Assembly (NCBI GenBank): GCA_023653055.1
Contig: JAMNXR010000013.1
Coordinates: forward strand, 36,328-100,327
Reading direction: 5' to 3'
DNA: 64,000 bases
From: Burkholderiaceae bacterium
GTDB lineage: Bacteria; Pseudomonadota; Gammaproteobacteria; Burkholderiales; Burkholderiaceae_B
Shown here: positions 39,073 to 49,086 of the stretch, piece after piece
How positions within the stretch are numbered: position 1 is the stretch's first letter
Layout of the letters: every line of letters begins with the position of its first letter
The notes under the pieces: model-generated
Told to the model about the DNA's origin: nothing
What the model saw: the letters and a program-made list of their open reading frames with translations, nothing else
The model's database searches: none
Position numbers and translations under genes: made by a program

Positions 39073-41415
39073 TCAGAAGCCTGTGCCAATTTGAAACTGG
39101 AAGATTTGCGTGTTGTCACCAGATTTAGCGTTCAGAGGTCTAGCAAAAGACAATTGGAGAGGTCCCAGGGGGGAAACCCACGATAAGCCAATACCTGCAG
39201 AGTACCGCATCTGACTTAAATCAATAGAGGTATCGTTTCCAAACCCATCCGTTCCATAGACCTGACCACCGTCCGCGAAGGCAAACCAACGCAAAGATCT
39301 ATCCTTTTGCGTGCCAGGAAATGGGAGATAAAACTGTACATTACCCACGACCCGTTTGGATCCACCCAAATAGGTGCCCGTAATGGGGTCTGTTGGGCCA
39401 AGCGAGTTTTGTGAAAAGCCTCTCACAGTGCCAATACCGCCGGCGTAAATATTTTTAATGATGGGAAAAGGCAGATCAGTTTTATAGCTTTTACCAAAGT
39501 CGAACATTCCGTTGAGGGCTAACGTAAAGTCACGGCCGACGGGCATATACGTCTGATATTGCGCACCAAACATGTAGTAATCGAGACTACCTGTACCGAC
39601 GTCAAGCTTGAGTCGTGTGAAGGAGCCTTTGGTCGGACTTAGCGCACTGTCTCGGGTATCCTTGGCCCATCCTGTATTTAAGATCGCCGCCGTCGTTGTT
39701 TCACCGTAATCCCTCACATATTCACGATAGGCAATCGGAGAGTTGTCGAACAAACCAATAGAGTTGCGCTCAAGGTTAACGCCTAAAAAGATTCGGTCAA
39801 ACTCGGAAATGGGGACGCCGAAGTTCAGACCAAGACCCCCAGTGGTGACCTTGTAGTTTCCTGGGTTGTTTGAGTAAGGTGTGACCGTTCTAAAGTAAAC
39901 CGAAGATGTTCGACTGACTCCGTCATTGGTAAAGTATGGATCAGTATGGGCTAACACAGCGGTACGATTGGAGGTGCTCGTATTGAGGTTGAGCGTCAGG
40001 TTAGTCCCGCTACCAAAAACGTTTTCTTCACTAATACCGGCTGACAAAATAACGCCATCTACTTGACCGTAACCTACACCAAGATTCAACATTCCCGTGG
40101 GTTTTTCTTCGACAGTCAGATTGACGTCAACTTGATCGGGGGAGCCAGGTACAGGTTCTGTTCCGACTTTAATATCCTTAAAGTATCCAACGCGGTCGAG
40201 GCGATCACGGGATAGTTTAATCTTGCCAGAGTCATACCAAGCCGCTTCGGGTTGGCGCACCTCACGACGAATGACTTCGTCTTTGGATCTGTGGTTACCA
40301 ACAATCTGGACGCGACGGACATAAACGCGTCGATTGGGGTCTACATAAAATGTAACTTCAGCAGTTTGTTTCTCACGATCCAAAATAGGATTGGGGTTGA
40401 CGTTAGCAAACGCATAGCCCAATCCGCCAAGATACTCAGATATTCCTTTCGCAGTCGCATTGGTTTTAGCGCCTGAAAAAACCTCTCCTGCTTTGAGTTG
40501 GACCAGCTGTTGGATCTCGCTCTCAAGGCCCAGTAACTCACCTGCTAGCTTGACCTCTGAAACGGTATAGGGCTTACCTTCAGTTAGGGTAAGTGTGATA
40601 AAAATTTCTTGTCGGTCACCTGAAATGGACACTTGTGGTGGCTCAATCCTAAACTCGAGATATCCTCGGTCAAGATAAAAAGATTTAATCGCTTCAACGT
40701 CACGCTCTAACTTTTCACGCGAATATTTATCGGTGTCGGTGTACCAAGTGAGCCAACCGGGCGTCGTAAGTGACATGAGGTCGCGTAAGCGACTTTGAGA
40801 AAAGGCTGAGTTGCCAACGATATTGATTTCACGAATGCGCGAAACACCCCCTTCAAAGACGTCAAAGTTGATACCCACACGGTTGCGAGGCAAAGGTGTG
40901 ACCGTTGGGGAAATATCGACCGCGTATTTGCCCTTATTGAGGTAGGCCTGACGCAGTTCGAATTGCGCTTGTTCAAGCATTGACTGATCAAATACGCGCC
41001 CTTGAGCAAATCCTACTTGCTTGAGATTGCCAGTAATGGCCTCAGGCTCAAATTCCTTCATGCCTGTAAAAGTAATTGCCGCGATCGTTGGACGTTCTTG
41101 GACGGCGACCACCACGACTCGGTTTGCAGTCTGGATCCGCACGTCTGCATACAACCCGGTTGCATACAGTTTTCTGACAGACTCTGTCGCAAGTTCTTCA
41201 GTAAATTTTTGCCCAACTTTAAAGGGCAGCTGCGAGAAAATCGAACCCGGCTCAGTCCGCTGCATCCCCTCAACTCTGATATCGCTTACGACAAAAGGCT
41301 CAAATGCGTGCGCATTAAAAGGCGACATCAGTGATGCAATCAACAGCACCTGACACAACGCAAGCGTCAGTAAACGCAGGCTTTTGTCAAACATAAAGGG
41401 CAATCGAGCGAGCAT
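39073..41415 (-). CDS. bamA: Outer membrane protein assembly factor BamA
   Basis: Essential insertase of outer-membrane beta-barrels, 780 residues. A signal peptide ends NAHA (about residue 38). Five POTRA domains cover about 39-440, starting FVVSDIRVEGMQRTEPG. The barrel contains the VRGF(S) motif in GGIGTVRGFSQNSLGP, and ends IGTGF with the C-terminal Phe of the beta-signal. It lies between rseP and skp, as expected. Confidence 0.97.
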   Translation of the reverse strand: MLARLPFMFDKSLRLLTLALCQVLLIASLMSPFNAHAFEPFVVSDIRVEGMQRTEPGSIFSQLPFKVGQKFTEELATESVRKLYATGLYADVRIQTANRVVVVAVQERPTIAAITFTGMKEFEPEAITGNLKQVGFAQGRVFDQSMLEQAQFELRQAYLNKGKYAVDISPTVTPLPRNRVGINFDVFEGGVSRIREINIVGNSAFSQSRLRDLMSLTTPGWLTWYTDTDKYSREKLERDVEAIKSFYLDRGYLEFRIEPPQVSISGDRQEIFITLTLTEGKPYTVSEVKLAGELLGLESEIQQLVQLKAGEVFSGAKTNATAKGISEYLGGLGYAFANVNPNPILDREKQTAEVTFYVDPNRRVYVRRVQIVGNHRSKDEVIRREVRQPEAAWYDSGKIKLSRDRLDRVGYFKDIKVGTEPVPGSPDQVDVNLTVEEKPTGMLNLGVGYGQVDGVILSAGISEENVFGSGTNLTLNLNTSTSNRTAVLAHTDPYFTNDGVSRTSSVYFRTVTPYSNNPGNYKVTTGGLGLNFGVPISEFDRIFLGVNLERNSIGLFDNSPIAYREYVRDYGETTTAAILNTGWAKDTRDSALSPTKGSFTRLKLDVGTGSLDYYMFGAQYQTYMPVGRDFTLALNGMFDFGKSYKTDLPFPIIKNIYAGGIGTVRGFSQNSLGPTDPITGTYLGGSKRVVGNVQFYLPFPGTQKDRSLRWFAFADGGQVYGTDGFGNDTSIDLSQMRYSAGIGLSWVSPLGPLQLSFARPLNAKSGDNTQIFQFQIGTGF

Positions 41416-41493
41416 CCCGGGTAATCCTTAGTATTAAATGAATAGGTAAAACAAACGCAAAAACTACGAATCTGATTTTAAGGCAGAAACGGG

Positions 41494-42885
41494 CTAGTTA
41501 AAAATACGAATTAAATCATTAAATAAAGCCAAAACCATAAGCCCAGCGAGCAAACTCACTCCTGCGCGCTGTCCCCATTCCATGACACGGTTAGAGACGG
41601 GCTTGCCACGCACCATCTCTATGAGATAGTACATGAGATGCCCCCCATCCAGCATGGGAATCGGCAGCAGATTCAAGATTCCTAGACTCACACTCACCAG
41701 TGCTAAAAAGGCAACATAAGCAGCCCAACCAATTTTGACAGACTGCCCTGCATAATCCGCAATCGTCACCGGCCCACTGATATTTTTTAAGGAAACATCT
41801 CCCGTCAACATACGACCCATCATTCGAAGCGAAAACCATGCCGTATCGAAGGTTTTGACAGCGCCTTGGATGAGGCTATCAATCGGACCATAACTGACAT
41901 CAACCATCGGTACGACCGCGCCAAGCTGAATACCGGCACGTCCAACCGTTTGACCATTTTCTAGGGTGTGAGCACTAGGCGTGATTAAAAACTTAAGTTT
42001 TTCACCATTCCGCTCAACTTCTAGCGCGATAGGCTCACCCGCACTTTTCTGAATGGCTTGGATAAGCGTTCCAATATCTGGACTATTGATGTCGCCGATA
42101 CGAAGAATGAGGTCCTGGGGGTTTATCCCCGCTCTCTGTGCAACACTGCCCTCAACAACCGATCGAACGATTGGGGGCCCACCGGCAAGACCTAATCCGA
42201 GGTCTCGCATTGGTTCAGCTTGTGAGGGATCTGCCAAGCTTGGCAGGCGAAGGGTGCGATGCAGTCGTGCCCCCCCTTGCTCGATTGTGATCTCAGCTTC
42301 GCCTCCGTCTGCAAGTTTTTGAAGCAAGTTCCAACGCAGTTGAGGCCATGAGGCGATAGCCGTTTGATCGATGGCAACGACTGTATCACCGCCTTTCAGA
42401 CCGGCCAGTGCAGCGGGTGAATTGACGGTGGGTGTGGCCAAAATCGCTTCGGGTTCTTTGGTACCAACGAAATTGATACAGGCATACAAGAACACCGCAA
42501 GTATCAAGTTGAACATGGGCCCAGCGGCAACAATCGCAAAACGCTTTGATACGGGTTGTGATTGAAAACTGCTGCCCCTAGGGTCAGGAGATGATGTTGA
42601 CGATGCATTTGTAAGAGAGGTTTGTGGAGGCGTCGAAATTTTGGAAGAAGGTGCCAAATCATCTTGATCGAGCATCTTGACATAGCCACCCAGCGGAATC
42701 ATTGAGAGGGCCCACTCAGTCCCATTTTTGTCCACACGTTTGATCAGGACACGTCCAAAGCCGACAGAAAAACGCAGGACACGCACACCACACCAACGTG
42801 CCACCCAATAATGGCCCAGTTCATGAAAAGTGATGAGAACACCAAGCGTTACAAAAAAAGAAATGAGCGTTGTGAGCATATTCAC
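41494..42885 (-). CDS. rseP: RIP metalloprotease RseP
   Basis: Site-2 intramembrane zinc protease that cleaves anti-sigma factor RseA and signal peptides; 463 residues. Zinc site HELGH at residues 21-25, a third ligand Asp in LLPIPMLDGGHLMYY, and two PDZ domains (about 125-300). A serine-rich insertion after LDQDD (about residues 78-112) lies between the first helix and the first PDZ domain. Placed between dxr and bamA. Confidence 0.96.
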   Translation of the reverse strand: MNMLTTLISFFVTLGVLITFHELGHYWVARWCGVRVLRFSVGFGRVLIKRVDKNGTEWALSMIPLGGYVKMLDQDDLAPSSKISTPPQTSLTNASSTSSPDPRGSSFQSQPVSKRFAIVAAGPMFNLILAVFLYACINFVGTKEPEAILATPTVNSPAALAGLKGGDTVVAIDQTAIASWPQLRWNLLQKLADGGEAEITIEQGGARLHRTLRLPSLADPSQAEPMRDLGLGLAGGPPIVRSVVEGSVAQRAGINPQDLILRIGDINSPDIGTLIQAIQKSAGEPIALEVERNGEKLKFLITPSAHTLENGQTVGRAGIQLGAVVPMVDVSYGPIDSLIQGAVKTFDTAWFSLRMMGRMLTGDVSLKNISGPVTIADYAGQSVKIGWAAYVAFLALVSVSLGILNLLPIPMLDGGHLMYYLIEMVRGKPVSNRVMEWGQRAGVSLLAGLMVLALFNDLIRIFN

Positions 42886-42936
42886 AGCCAGAAAAATACG
42901 TTAACTGCTAAACCATTCGAAATCGAAGATGAATGA

Positions 42937-44133
42937 TTACGATGTTAAAAATGTCACCGCTTGATGGCGTACCTCAGCGTCTAGGGCCATGACGTCATCA
43001 AGCGACTGATAAGTACGGGTAGGAAGGCCGGCATGCCAAGTTAACGTCGACTCTAGCACTGAGGAAATGGCGGTGTAAGCCAACCTGCCCTCCAAAAAGG
43101 CTTCAACAGCCATTTCATTGGCCGCATTAAGTGCAATGCATGCGCCCTGCCCGACTGACAGCGCATCAAAAGATAATTTGAGACAAGGAAACTGTTTGAA
43201 ATCGGGTTGCTCAAAATCTAACCTGCCAGCGAGCGCAAGATCCAGTAACCCAACACCTGCGTCGATACGGTCAGGAAATCCTAGACCATAAGCAATCGGC
43301 GTACGCATGTCGGGTTGTCCGAGCTGGGCAATCACAGAGCCATCCTCATATTCAACCATGGAATGCACAACACTTTGGGGGTGAATCACCACGTTAATGC
43401 GTTCGGGGGGCATCGCAAACAACCAATGCGCTTCGATGACTTCAAGCCCTTTATTCAACATCGTTGCTGAATCGACAGAGATTTTTTTTCCCATACTCCA
43501 GTTTGGATGCGCGCAAGCTTGCTCAGGCGTCACATGGTGAAGTTCTTCCCAGCGCTTGGTTCGAAAAGGTCCGCCTGAAGCGGTCAGGATTAAACGCCGC
43601 ACACCTGCTGTTGGGGCTGTTGGAGCAAACGCCCGCCCATCGTGAGGCAAACATTGAAAAATAGCGTTGTGCTCACTATCAATGGGTAATAGCTCAGCGC
43701 CGTTGTCTCTGACTGCCGCCATAAATAATGAACCGGCCGCAACGAGCGCTTCTTTGTTTGCAAGCAGCACGCGTTTGCCTGCCTGTGCAGCCGACAGCGC
43801 AGCTGGCAGACCCGCTGCTCCGACAATCGCCGCCATGACGACGTCTGTCTCGCGATCTGCCGCTGTTTGGGCAAGCGCACGAGCGCCAACTCGAATTTCT
43901 GGCATGGCATTTTTTGAATGCCAGCAAGACTTAAATAACTGTGCGGCGTGATCTGTGGGCACGACGACGACTTTCGCATTTGTTTCTTGCGCTTGCACAG
44001 CAAGTTGGGCGATTCGAGAGTGTGCCGATAATGCGTAAACAGAAAAGCGATCAGGGTGACGTGCAATCACATCAATCGTATTGATGCCGATCGATCCAGT
44101 CGAACCCAAAATCGTGATGCGTGAAGATTTCAA
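42937..44133 (-). CDS. dxr: 1-deoxy-D-xylulose 5-phosphate reductoisomerase
   Basis: Committed step of the MEP isoprenoid pathway, 398 residues. NADPH-binding [16 protein letters not shown], metal-site region [14 protein letters not shown], and SGGPFRT and the flexible-loop Trp/Met segment [21 protein letters not shown] are present. It overlaps cdsA by 4 bases. It supplies precursors for undecaprenyl diphosphate made by uppS two genes away. Confidence 0.97.
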   Translation of the reverse strand: MKSSRITILGSTGSIGINTIDVIARHPDRFSVYALSAHSRIAQLAVQAQETNAKVVVVPTDHAAQLFKSCWHSKNAMPEIRVGARALAQTAADRETDVVMAAIVGAAGLPAALSAAQAGKRVLLANKEALVAAGSLFMAAVRDNGAELLPIDSEHNAIFQCLPHDGRAFAPTAPTAGVRRLILTASGGPFRTKRWEELHHVTPEQACAHPNWSMGKKISVDSATMLNKGLEVIEAHWLFAMPPERINVVIHPQSVVHSMVEYEDGSVIAQLGQPDMRTPIAYGLGFPDRIDAGVGLLDLALAGRLDFEQPDFKQFPCLKLSFDALSVGQGACIALNAANEMAVEAFLEGRLAYTAISSVLESTLTWHAGLPTRTYQSLDDVMALDAEVRHQAVTFLTS

Positions 44134-44972
44134 AATCGCAAACCTTCAGTGAGTACATAGGCTAAGGGCACGACTGCGACCACAGCATCAATGCGATCAT
44201 AGACACCGCCGTGTCCTGGTAATAATTGACTTGAATCTTTCACGCCAGCCCTGCGTTTAAGCATGGATTCGAACAGGTCTCCACAGATAGAAAAGACTGC
44301 GAGTAAAACGGCTAATAAGATGGTGTATAACAGCCCCCATCTCAGCATAAGATCTGCTGCAAAGCTGCCTGACCAATGAGCAGAGATGAGTATCCAGATC
44401 ACCACACCAACAATACCTGCGAGCGCACCTTCGCGGGTTTTGCCAGGACTAATGGACGGCGCAAGTTTATGGCGACCCATCGCGCGACCAACAAAATAGG
44501 CAGCAATATCCGCGATCCAAACGACAATCAGTAAGGACAACACATAGGTCACCCCATGCGTAAGGTAAAGAATCGCGAGAACACCCCAAGTGGCAAATAA
44601 TGTGAGTAGCGCAAAACCGCTCCAGGCGGTGGGTGCAGCAGGTACTTGAACTTGTGCGCGGTAAATGGCATAGCCCACAGCAACGAACCAAAATACGACA
44701 CAAAGTCCCGCGCTGACCTGAATAGCTAGGGTGCTAGACAAGCCGAGGCTGAGCCAAGCGAATGTTTGAGCCATGGTTAAAATAAAAAGACCGAGGCCCA
44801 GCCGTATAGGTAAGGGTGAGGTTCGACCTAAAGTCAGGCGTGTCCACTCCCAGCCAGCGACTCCGCAGGTGATTGCCAGAAACGTCAAAAATGGCCAAGC
44901 TGAGTCAAAAGAAAGTACGCCAGCCAAGACCGTAAGCAATACGATGGCTGTGAGAATACGCTGTTTGAGCAT
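44130..44972 (-). CDS. cdsA: Phosphatidate cytidylyltransferase
   Basis: Makes CDP-diacylglycerol for phospholipid synthesis; 280 residues with about eight transmembrane helices. The CDS signature is clear: [12 protein letters not shown], and [20 protein letters not shown] followed by [13 protein letters not shown] 44972 gives [13 protein letters not shown] and avoids a long overlap with uppS; only 4 bases separate the two genes. Confidence 0.95.
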   Translation of the reverse strand: MLKQRILTAIVLLTVLAGVLSFDSAWPFLTFLAITCGVAGWEWTRLTLGRTSPLPIRLGLGLFILTMAQTFAWLSLGLSSTLAIQVSAGLCVVFWFVAVGYAIYRAQVQVPAAPTAWSGFALLTLFATWGVLAILYLTHGVTYVLSLLIVVWIADIAAYFVGRAMGRHKLAPSISPGKTREGALAGIVGVVIWILISAHWSGSFAADLMLRWGLLYTILLAVLLAVFSICGDLFESMLKRRAGVKDSSQLLPGHGGVYDRIDAVVAVVPLAYVLTEGLRF

Positions 44973-44976
44973 GACG

Positions 44977-45741
44977 TTAGCTCGTCGTATGAGATTGAAG
45001 TTGTGCGCTTGTTCGCCCAAACCGTCTTTCTCGATGACGGTACCACTCAAAGGCATTTTTTAATTCTTCAGCACTAAAGTCTGGCCAGTAGCAATCGGAA
45101 AAAAACAATTCAGTATAAGCAAGTTGCCAAATCAGAAAATTTGAAACGCGCTGCTCTCCTCCCGTGCGGATGAACAAATCGGGTTCGGGTGCCCATGACA
45201 TTGACAGATGTTCTGAAAGCGCACTTTCATCAATGCGTCCAGGATCAGCACCATATTCAGGGTGAGCAAGCATCATTTTTTTCATGGCCTGCAAAATATC
45301 CCAACGGCCGCCGTAATTGGCTGCAATGGTGAGATGGAGCTGATCGTTATGCGCAGTTTTTGCCTGTGCTTGGACAATCAATTCTTGAAGTTTCGGCTCA
45401 AAGGCAGACAGATCGCCTATGACGCGCAACCGGACGCCTTGGTCAAGCAATCGTGAGACCTCCCTCTCCAGGGCCTGAACAAACAAGCGCATCAATAAGG
45501 AGACTTCATCTGCAGGACGACGCCAATTTTCAGAGCTAAAGGCAAACAAGGTGAGATAACGCACCCCCATTTTGCCGCACGTCTCTACCGCAGCGCGCAC
45601 AGATTGGACGCCCCGAGCATGGCCTGCCGTTCGAGGCAAAAAGCGTTTGGCCGCCCACCTTCCGTTGCCATCCATGATGATGGCAACATGCTTAGGGACC
45701 TCGGATATAACCGGGATGTCAATGGTTGAGCTGATTGCCAT
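44977..45741 (-). CDS. uppS: Undecaprenyl diphosphate synthase
   Basis: cis-Prenyltransferase making the C55 carrier for peptidoglycan and O-antigen, 254 residues. The catalytic motif is [24 protein letters not shown] and the [20 protein letters not shown] segment are conserved. It is 12 bases from frr. Starts at ATG 45741. Confidence 0.97.
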   Translation of the reverse strand: MAISSTIDIPVISEVPKHVAIIMDGNGRWAAKRFLPRTAGHARGVQSVRAAVETCGKMGVRYLTLFAFSSENWRRPADEVSLLMRLFVQALEREVSRLLDQGVRLRVIGDLSAFEPKLQELIVQAQAKTAHNDQLHLTIAANYGGRWDILQAMKKMMLAHPEYGADPGRIDESALSEHLSMSWAPEPDLFIRTGGEQRVSNFLIWQLAYTELFFSDCYWPDFSAEELKNAFEWYRHRERRFGRTSAQLQSHTTS

Positions 45742-45753
45742 ATGAATGACGGA

Positions 45754-46314
45754 TCAAACCGTCATGATCTCAGCTTCTTTTTGAACAATCAGCTTGTCGA
45801 TTTCTACGACGCAGCGATCGGTCAATTTTTGAACGATATCTTGCGCACGGCGCTCGTCATCTTCAGAGATTTCTTTTTCTTTAACAAGTTTTTTGAACGC
45901 TTCGTTGGCGTCACGACGCAAATTACGAATGGCAATTTTTGCGTCTTCGCCTTCTGACTTGACGACTTTATTTAGATCGCGACGACGCTCTTCGGTTAAG
46001 GCGGGCATCGGGACTCGAATGCTGTCGCCCATTCCAACGGGGTTGAGCCCCAGGTCAGAATCACGAATAGCCTTTTCAACTGCCGCCCCAAGATTTTTTT
46101 CCCAAACAGACACGCTAAGAGTCCGGGCATCCATGAGCGTCACGTTAGCCACCTGGCTGATTGGAACTGGAGAGCCGTAATACTCGACCTGAACGTGATC
46201 AAGAATCCCTGTATGTGCACGACCCGTTCGAATTTTTGCAATATTCGCCTTGAGGGTCTCAAGGGATTTTCCCATCCGGCTTTCGGTAGATTGTTGAATG
46301 TCCGCAATACTCAT
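45754..46314 (-). CDS. frr: Ribosome recycling factor
   Basis: Splits post-termination ribosomes with EF-G; 186 residues from ATG 46314, which has AAAGGAAA 5 bases upstream. Family segments [20 protein letters not shown] and [19 protein letters not shown] are present. It follows pyrH by 10 bases. Confidence 0.97.
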   Translation of the reverse strand: MSIADIQQSTESRMGKSLETLKANIAKIRTGRAHTGILDHVQVEYYGSPVPISQVANVTLMDARTLSVSVWEKNLGAAVEKAIRDSDLGLNPVGMGDSIRVPMPALTEERRRDLNKVVKSEGEDAKIAIRNLRRDANEAFKKLVKEKEISEDDERRAQDIVQKLTDRCVVEIDKLIVQKEAEIMTV

Positions 46315-46324
46315 GTTGTTTCCT

Positions 46325-47041
46325 TTAGACGTGAACGAGGGTGCCCTCGTCCTCGCCACTAACAGCACGTCTTAACGCACCGGGTTTGTTGATAGAAAAC
46401 ACTTTGATAGGTAGTTTTTGGTCGCGACAAAGAGCGAAAGCTGTCGCGTCCATAATTTCGAGACGTTTGACAATGACCTCGTCAAAGCTAATGCGTGTGT
46501 AACGTGTCGCAGCAGGATCCTTATTTGGATCGGCACTGTAAATGCCATCGACTTTGGTGGCTTTCAGCACGACTTCTGCACCAATTTCCGCACCACGAAG
46601 AGCAGCAGCTGTATCCGTTGTAAAAAATGGATTACCCGTTCCAGCTGCAAAAATAACGACTTTGCCTTCTTCGAGGTAACGTAAAGCTTTTGGGCGAATA
46701 TAGGGCTCGACAACCTGCTCGATATTGAGGGCTGACTGTACGCGCGCATCAACACCTCGATGCTTTAACGCATCTTGAAGCGCGAGCGCATTCATCACGG
46801 TTGCCATCATACCCATGTAGTCGGCCGTCGCACGATCCATGCCTTGAGCACCAGGGGCCACACCACGAAAAATATTGCCACCACCAATGACGATGGCGAG
46901 CTGTACGCCCATTGCCGCGACTTCGGCAACCTCGTCTGTCATTCGCATGATCGTGGCACGATTGATGCCAAACGCATCATCACCCATCAATGCTTCGCCA
47001 GACAGTTTGAGGAGGACTCGTTTGTGCATTCTGCTGGTCAT
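46325..47041 (-). CDS. pyrH: Uridylate kinase
   Basis: Hexameric UMP kinase, 238 residues from ATG 47041, with an internal ATG 47029 as an alternative. Motifs are [43 protein letters not shown] and [20 protein letters not shown] long hairpin separates it from tsf, so its level may be set apart from that of the translation genes upstream. Confidence 0.97.
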   Translation of the reverse strand: MTSRMHKRVLLKLSGEALMGDDAFGINRATIMRMTDEVAEVAAMGVQLAIVIGGGNIFRGVAPGAQGMDRATADYMGMMATVMNALALQDALKHRGVDARVQSALNIEQVVEPYIRPKALRYLEEGKVVIFAAGTGNPFFTTDTAAALRGAEIGAEVVLKATKVDGIYSADPNKDPAATRYTRISFDEVIVKRLEIMDATAFALCRDQKLPIKVFSINKPGALRRAVSGEDEGTLVHV

Positions 47042-47086
47042 ATGGGGATCAATCCGGAGTATTAAACACAATCAAAATTGTATGCG

Positions 47087-47121
47087 AAAGCCGGGCGGCC
47101 GATGCTGCGCCGCCCGGCTTT
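47087..47121. terminator. Strong GC-rich hairpin between tsf and pyrH
   Basis: A 13-base-pair perfect stem (47087-47099 with 47109-47121) has a 9-base loop. The flanks give short T runs: TTT on the minus strand, TTTT on the plus strand. It lies 10 bases after the tsf stop and 45 bases before pyrH, so it probably attenuates or ends rpsB-tsf transcripts. Confidence 0.75.
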
Positions 47122-47131
47122 TGATACAAAA

Positions 47132-48010
47132 TTATGCGTTACCGGCAGCTGCTGCGGCTACTTCGGCAGCAAAGTCACTGGTTTTCTTTTCAATGCCCTC
47201 ACCTACGACAAACAGGGAAAACCCTGTGACGGTAGATGATTTCTCTTTTAGCATCTGTGCCACGGTCTGCTTGTCGTTTTTAACAAAAGGCTGTGACAGT
47301 AATGCAACTTCTTTGAGGTACTTTTGAACGGCGCCCTCGACCATTTTTTCAACGATCTCGGCTGGCTTGCCAGATTCGGCAGCCTTTAAACGCGCGACGG
47401 AACGCTCTGTTTCTTTATCAGCGTCGGAAACACCTGTTTCGTCAATAGCACGTGGCTTAGTCGCAGCAATGTGCATAGCCAAGTCCTTGCCAATCTCGTC
47501 AGCGCCGGAGAACTCAACCATCACACCGATTTTGCCACTATGGACATAGCTCGCAAGCTTGTTAGGTGTGTCGTAGCGCTGAAAGCGACGAATGGAGATA
47601 TTTTCACCAATCTTGCCGATTAAGGCAGTGCGGACGCTATCCACTGTGCCGTCAGCCATTGGTGTGACGGAAAGTGCTGCAACATCTGAGATGCCTTCAG
47701 TTGCAACTAATTTAGCGAGGTTTGCAACAAAAGCGACAAAATCGTCATTTTTTGCAACAAAGTCTGTTTCACAGTTGATCTCGATTACTGCACCTTTTTT
47801 GGCATCCGGCGAAATATAGAGACCAACCAGTCCCTCTGCCGTGACACGGCTAGCGGCCTTGCTAGCTTTGCTACCTAGCTTGACACGCAGAATTTCTTCG
47901 GCACGCGCCATGTCGCCGGCAGCCTCAGTCAGGGCTTTTTTGCACTCCATCATGGGTGCGTCAGTTTTTTCGCGCAACTCTTTGACCATTGCGGCGGTAA
48001 TGTCAGCCAT
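47132..48010 (-). CDS. tsf: Elongation factor Ts
   Basis: Nucleotide exchange factor for EF-Tu, 292 residues from ATG 48010 (GGAGC site 5 bases upstream). N-terminal UBA-like domain [20 protein letters not shown] with the following KKAL; core motif [15 protein letters not shown] interacts with EF-Tu. It is 87 bases downstream of rpsB. Confidence 0.97.
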   Translation of the reverse strand: MADITAAMVKELREKTDAPMMECKKALTEAAGDMARAEEILRVKLGSKASKAASRVTAEGLVGLYISPDAKKGAVIEINCETDFVAKNDDFVAFVANLAKLVATEGISDVAALSVTPMADGTVDSVRTALIGKIGENISIRRFQRYDTPNKLASYVHSGKIGVMVEFSGADEIGKDLAMHIAATKPRAIDETGVSDADKETERSVARLKAAESGKPAEIVEKMVEGAVQKYLKEVALLSQPFVKNDKQTVAQMLKEKSSTVTGFSLFVVGEGIEKKTSDFAAEVAAAAAGNA

Positions 48011-48033
48011 GTTTGCTCCAGTATTAGTAAAAG

Positions 48034-48057
48034 CACCCTGACCAAACGGCCAGGGTG
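48034..48057 (-). terminator. Intergenic hairpin between rpsB and tsf (tsf-proximal)
   Basis: A stem of CACCCTG with its complement CAGGGTG (48034-48040 and 48051-48057), extendable by up to three further pairs with one mismatch, lies about 24 bases before the tsf start. There is no T-tract. It may be a weak attenuator or RNA-processing site in the rpsB-tsf message. Confidence 0.5.
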
Positions 48058-48067
48058 TAAGTGTCAA

Positions 48068-48088
48068 GCGCTCGCCATACGTGAGCGC
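48068..48088 (-). promoter_or_regulatory. Intergenic hairpin between rpsB and tsf (rpsB-proximal)
   Basis: An 8-base stem with one mismatch (48068-48075 with 48081-48088) has a 5-base loop, 9 bases after the rpsB stop. It probably protects the rpsB 3' end or pauses RNA polymerase. Confidence 0.4.
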
Positions 48089-48097
48089 GATCAGAGA

Positions 48098-48844
48098 TTA
48101 GGCTTTTGCCTGCTCGACTTCAACGAACTCTTCACCCTGAGTCAGTTCTTCGACCAAACCGTTGATGTTGTCACCACGGCCTGCGATCACAGCATCTGCA
48201 ACGCCAGAAGCATAAAGTGCAATGGCTTTGGCTGAGTCATCATTACCAGGAATAATGAAATCAATTCCGTCGGGGGAGTGATTGGTATCCACCACAGCAA
48301 CGACTGGTATTCCCAGCGCATTTGCTTCGGCAACCGCAATCTTGTGGTAACCAACGTCGATCATGAAAATCGCGTCAGGCAAGCCGTTCATGTCTTTAAT
48401 GCCGCCAATCGACTTGTTGAGCTTGTCGAGTTCGCGCTGGAACATCAAACCTTCTTTTTTGCTCATCCGCTCAGTTGTGCCTTCGGCAATCATGACTTCC
48501 ATGTCTTTCAAGCGTTTGATCGAGCTTTTGACCGTTTTGAAATTGGTCAGCATGCCGCCGAGCCAACGGCTATCAACGAAAGGCATTCCGGCACGGGCGG
48601 CTTCTGCCGCGACCAGTTCACGTGCTGCACGCTTGGTGCCAACGAAAAGAACGGTTCCGCCTTTTGCAGCAACCTGACGCAAAAACTTAGTGGCATCTTG
48701 GTAGTTTGCAACTGTCTTTTCGAGGTTGATGATGTGAATTTTGTTGCGATGACCGAAGATGTAAGGAGCCATCTTGGGGTTCCAGTAACGGGTTTGGTGG
48801 CCAAAGTGGACGCCCGCTTCTAACATTTCACGCATTAATGACAT
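48098..48844 (-). CDS. rpsB: 30S ribosomal protein S2
   Basis: Ribosomal protein S2, 248 residues from ATG 48844, with GGAGA 6 bases upstream. Signatures are [20 protein letters not shown], the FVGTKRAA segment and [19 protein letters not shown]. First gene of the long minus-strand block. A roughly 200-base leader with a strong stem precedes it, which fits the known S2 feedback control of rpsB-tsf in proteobacteria. Confidence 0.98.
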   Translation of the reverse strand: MSLMREMLEAGVHFGHQTRYWNPKMAPYIFGHRNKIHIINLEKTVANYQDATKFLRQVAAKGGTVLFVGTKRAARELVAAEAARAGMPFVDSRWLGGMLTNFKTVKSSIKRLKDMEVMIAEGTTERMSKKEGLMFQRELDKLNKSIGGIKDMNGLPDAIFMIDVGYHKIAVAEANALGIPVVAVVDTNHSPDGIDFIIPGNDDSAKAIALYASGVADAVIAGRGDNINGLVEELTQGEEFVEVEQAKA

Positions 48845-48869
48845 AATAAATCTCCGAGGGTTAGGTCTA

Positions 48870-48917
48870 GTGTCATGCATGCACCCGCATAAAGCAGGCA
48901 CCCTGGCGACATGACAC
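48870..48917 (-). promoter_or_regulatory. Structured rpsB leader, candidate S2 autoregulatory element
   Basis: In the rpsB leader an 8-base perfect stem (48870-48877 with 48910-48917) encloses an inner stem capped by a UUUAU loop. It lies 26 bases before the start codon. Leader-mediated repression of rpsB by S2 is known in other proteobacteria; that this is the element is inference. Confidence 0.5.
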
Positions 48918-49046
48918 GCGATTTTGGTATTTGCAAACACCATGTCTGCAAAGGACCAGATACTACAAAAACGTACCAGTCAGGACTAATTGTTTAAATT
49001 AGCCTTTCGAAACAGGACGATTACACGTTCCAAAACTTGGTAAGCC

Positions 49047-49052
49047 TATAAT
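49047..49052 (+). promoter_or_regulatory. Candidate -10 box of map
   Basis: A perfect TATAAT lies 35 bases before the map start codon. The -35 region is poor (CACGTT at 17 bases, or TTACAC at 20). It overlaps the -10 box of the divergent rpsB promoter by two bases. Confidence 0.5.
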
Positions 49053-49080
49053 TCTACTATCTTTCACTACATTTACTCAA
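49051..49080 (-). promoter_or_regulatory. Candidate rpsB promoter
   Basis: On the minus strand TTGAGT (complement of 49075-49080) and TAGAAT (complement of 49051-49056) are separated by 18 bases. This predicts a transcript start near 49044 and a leader of about 200 bases. Confidence 0.6.
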
Positions 49081-49086
49081 GTCACC

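Noticed and set aside
48278..48823. 181-codon open frame on the plus strand inside rpsB
   Set aside because: Antisense to a highly conserved ribosomal gene; low-complexity His/Phe/Asn composition typical of shadow frames.
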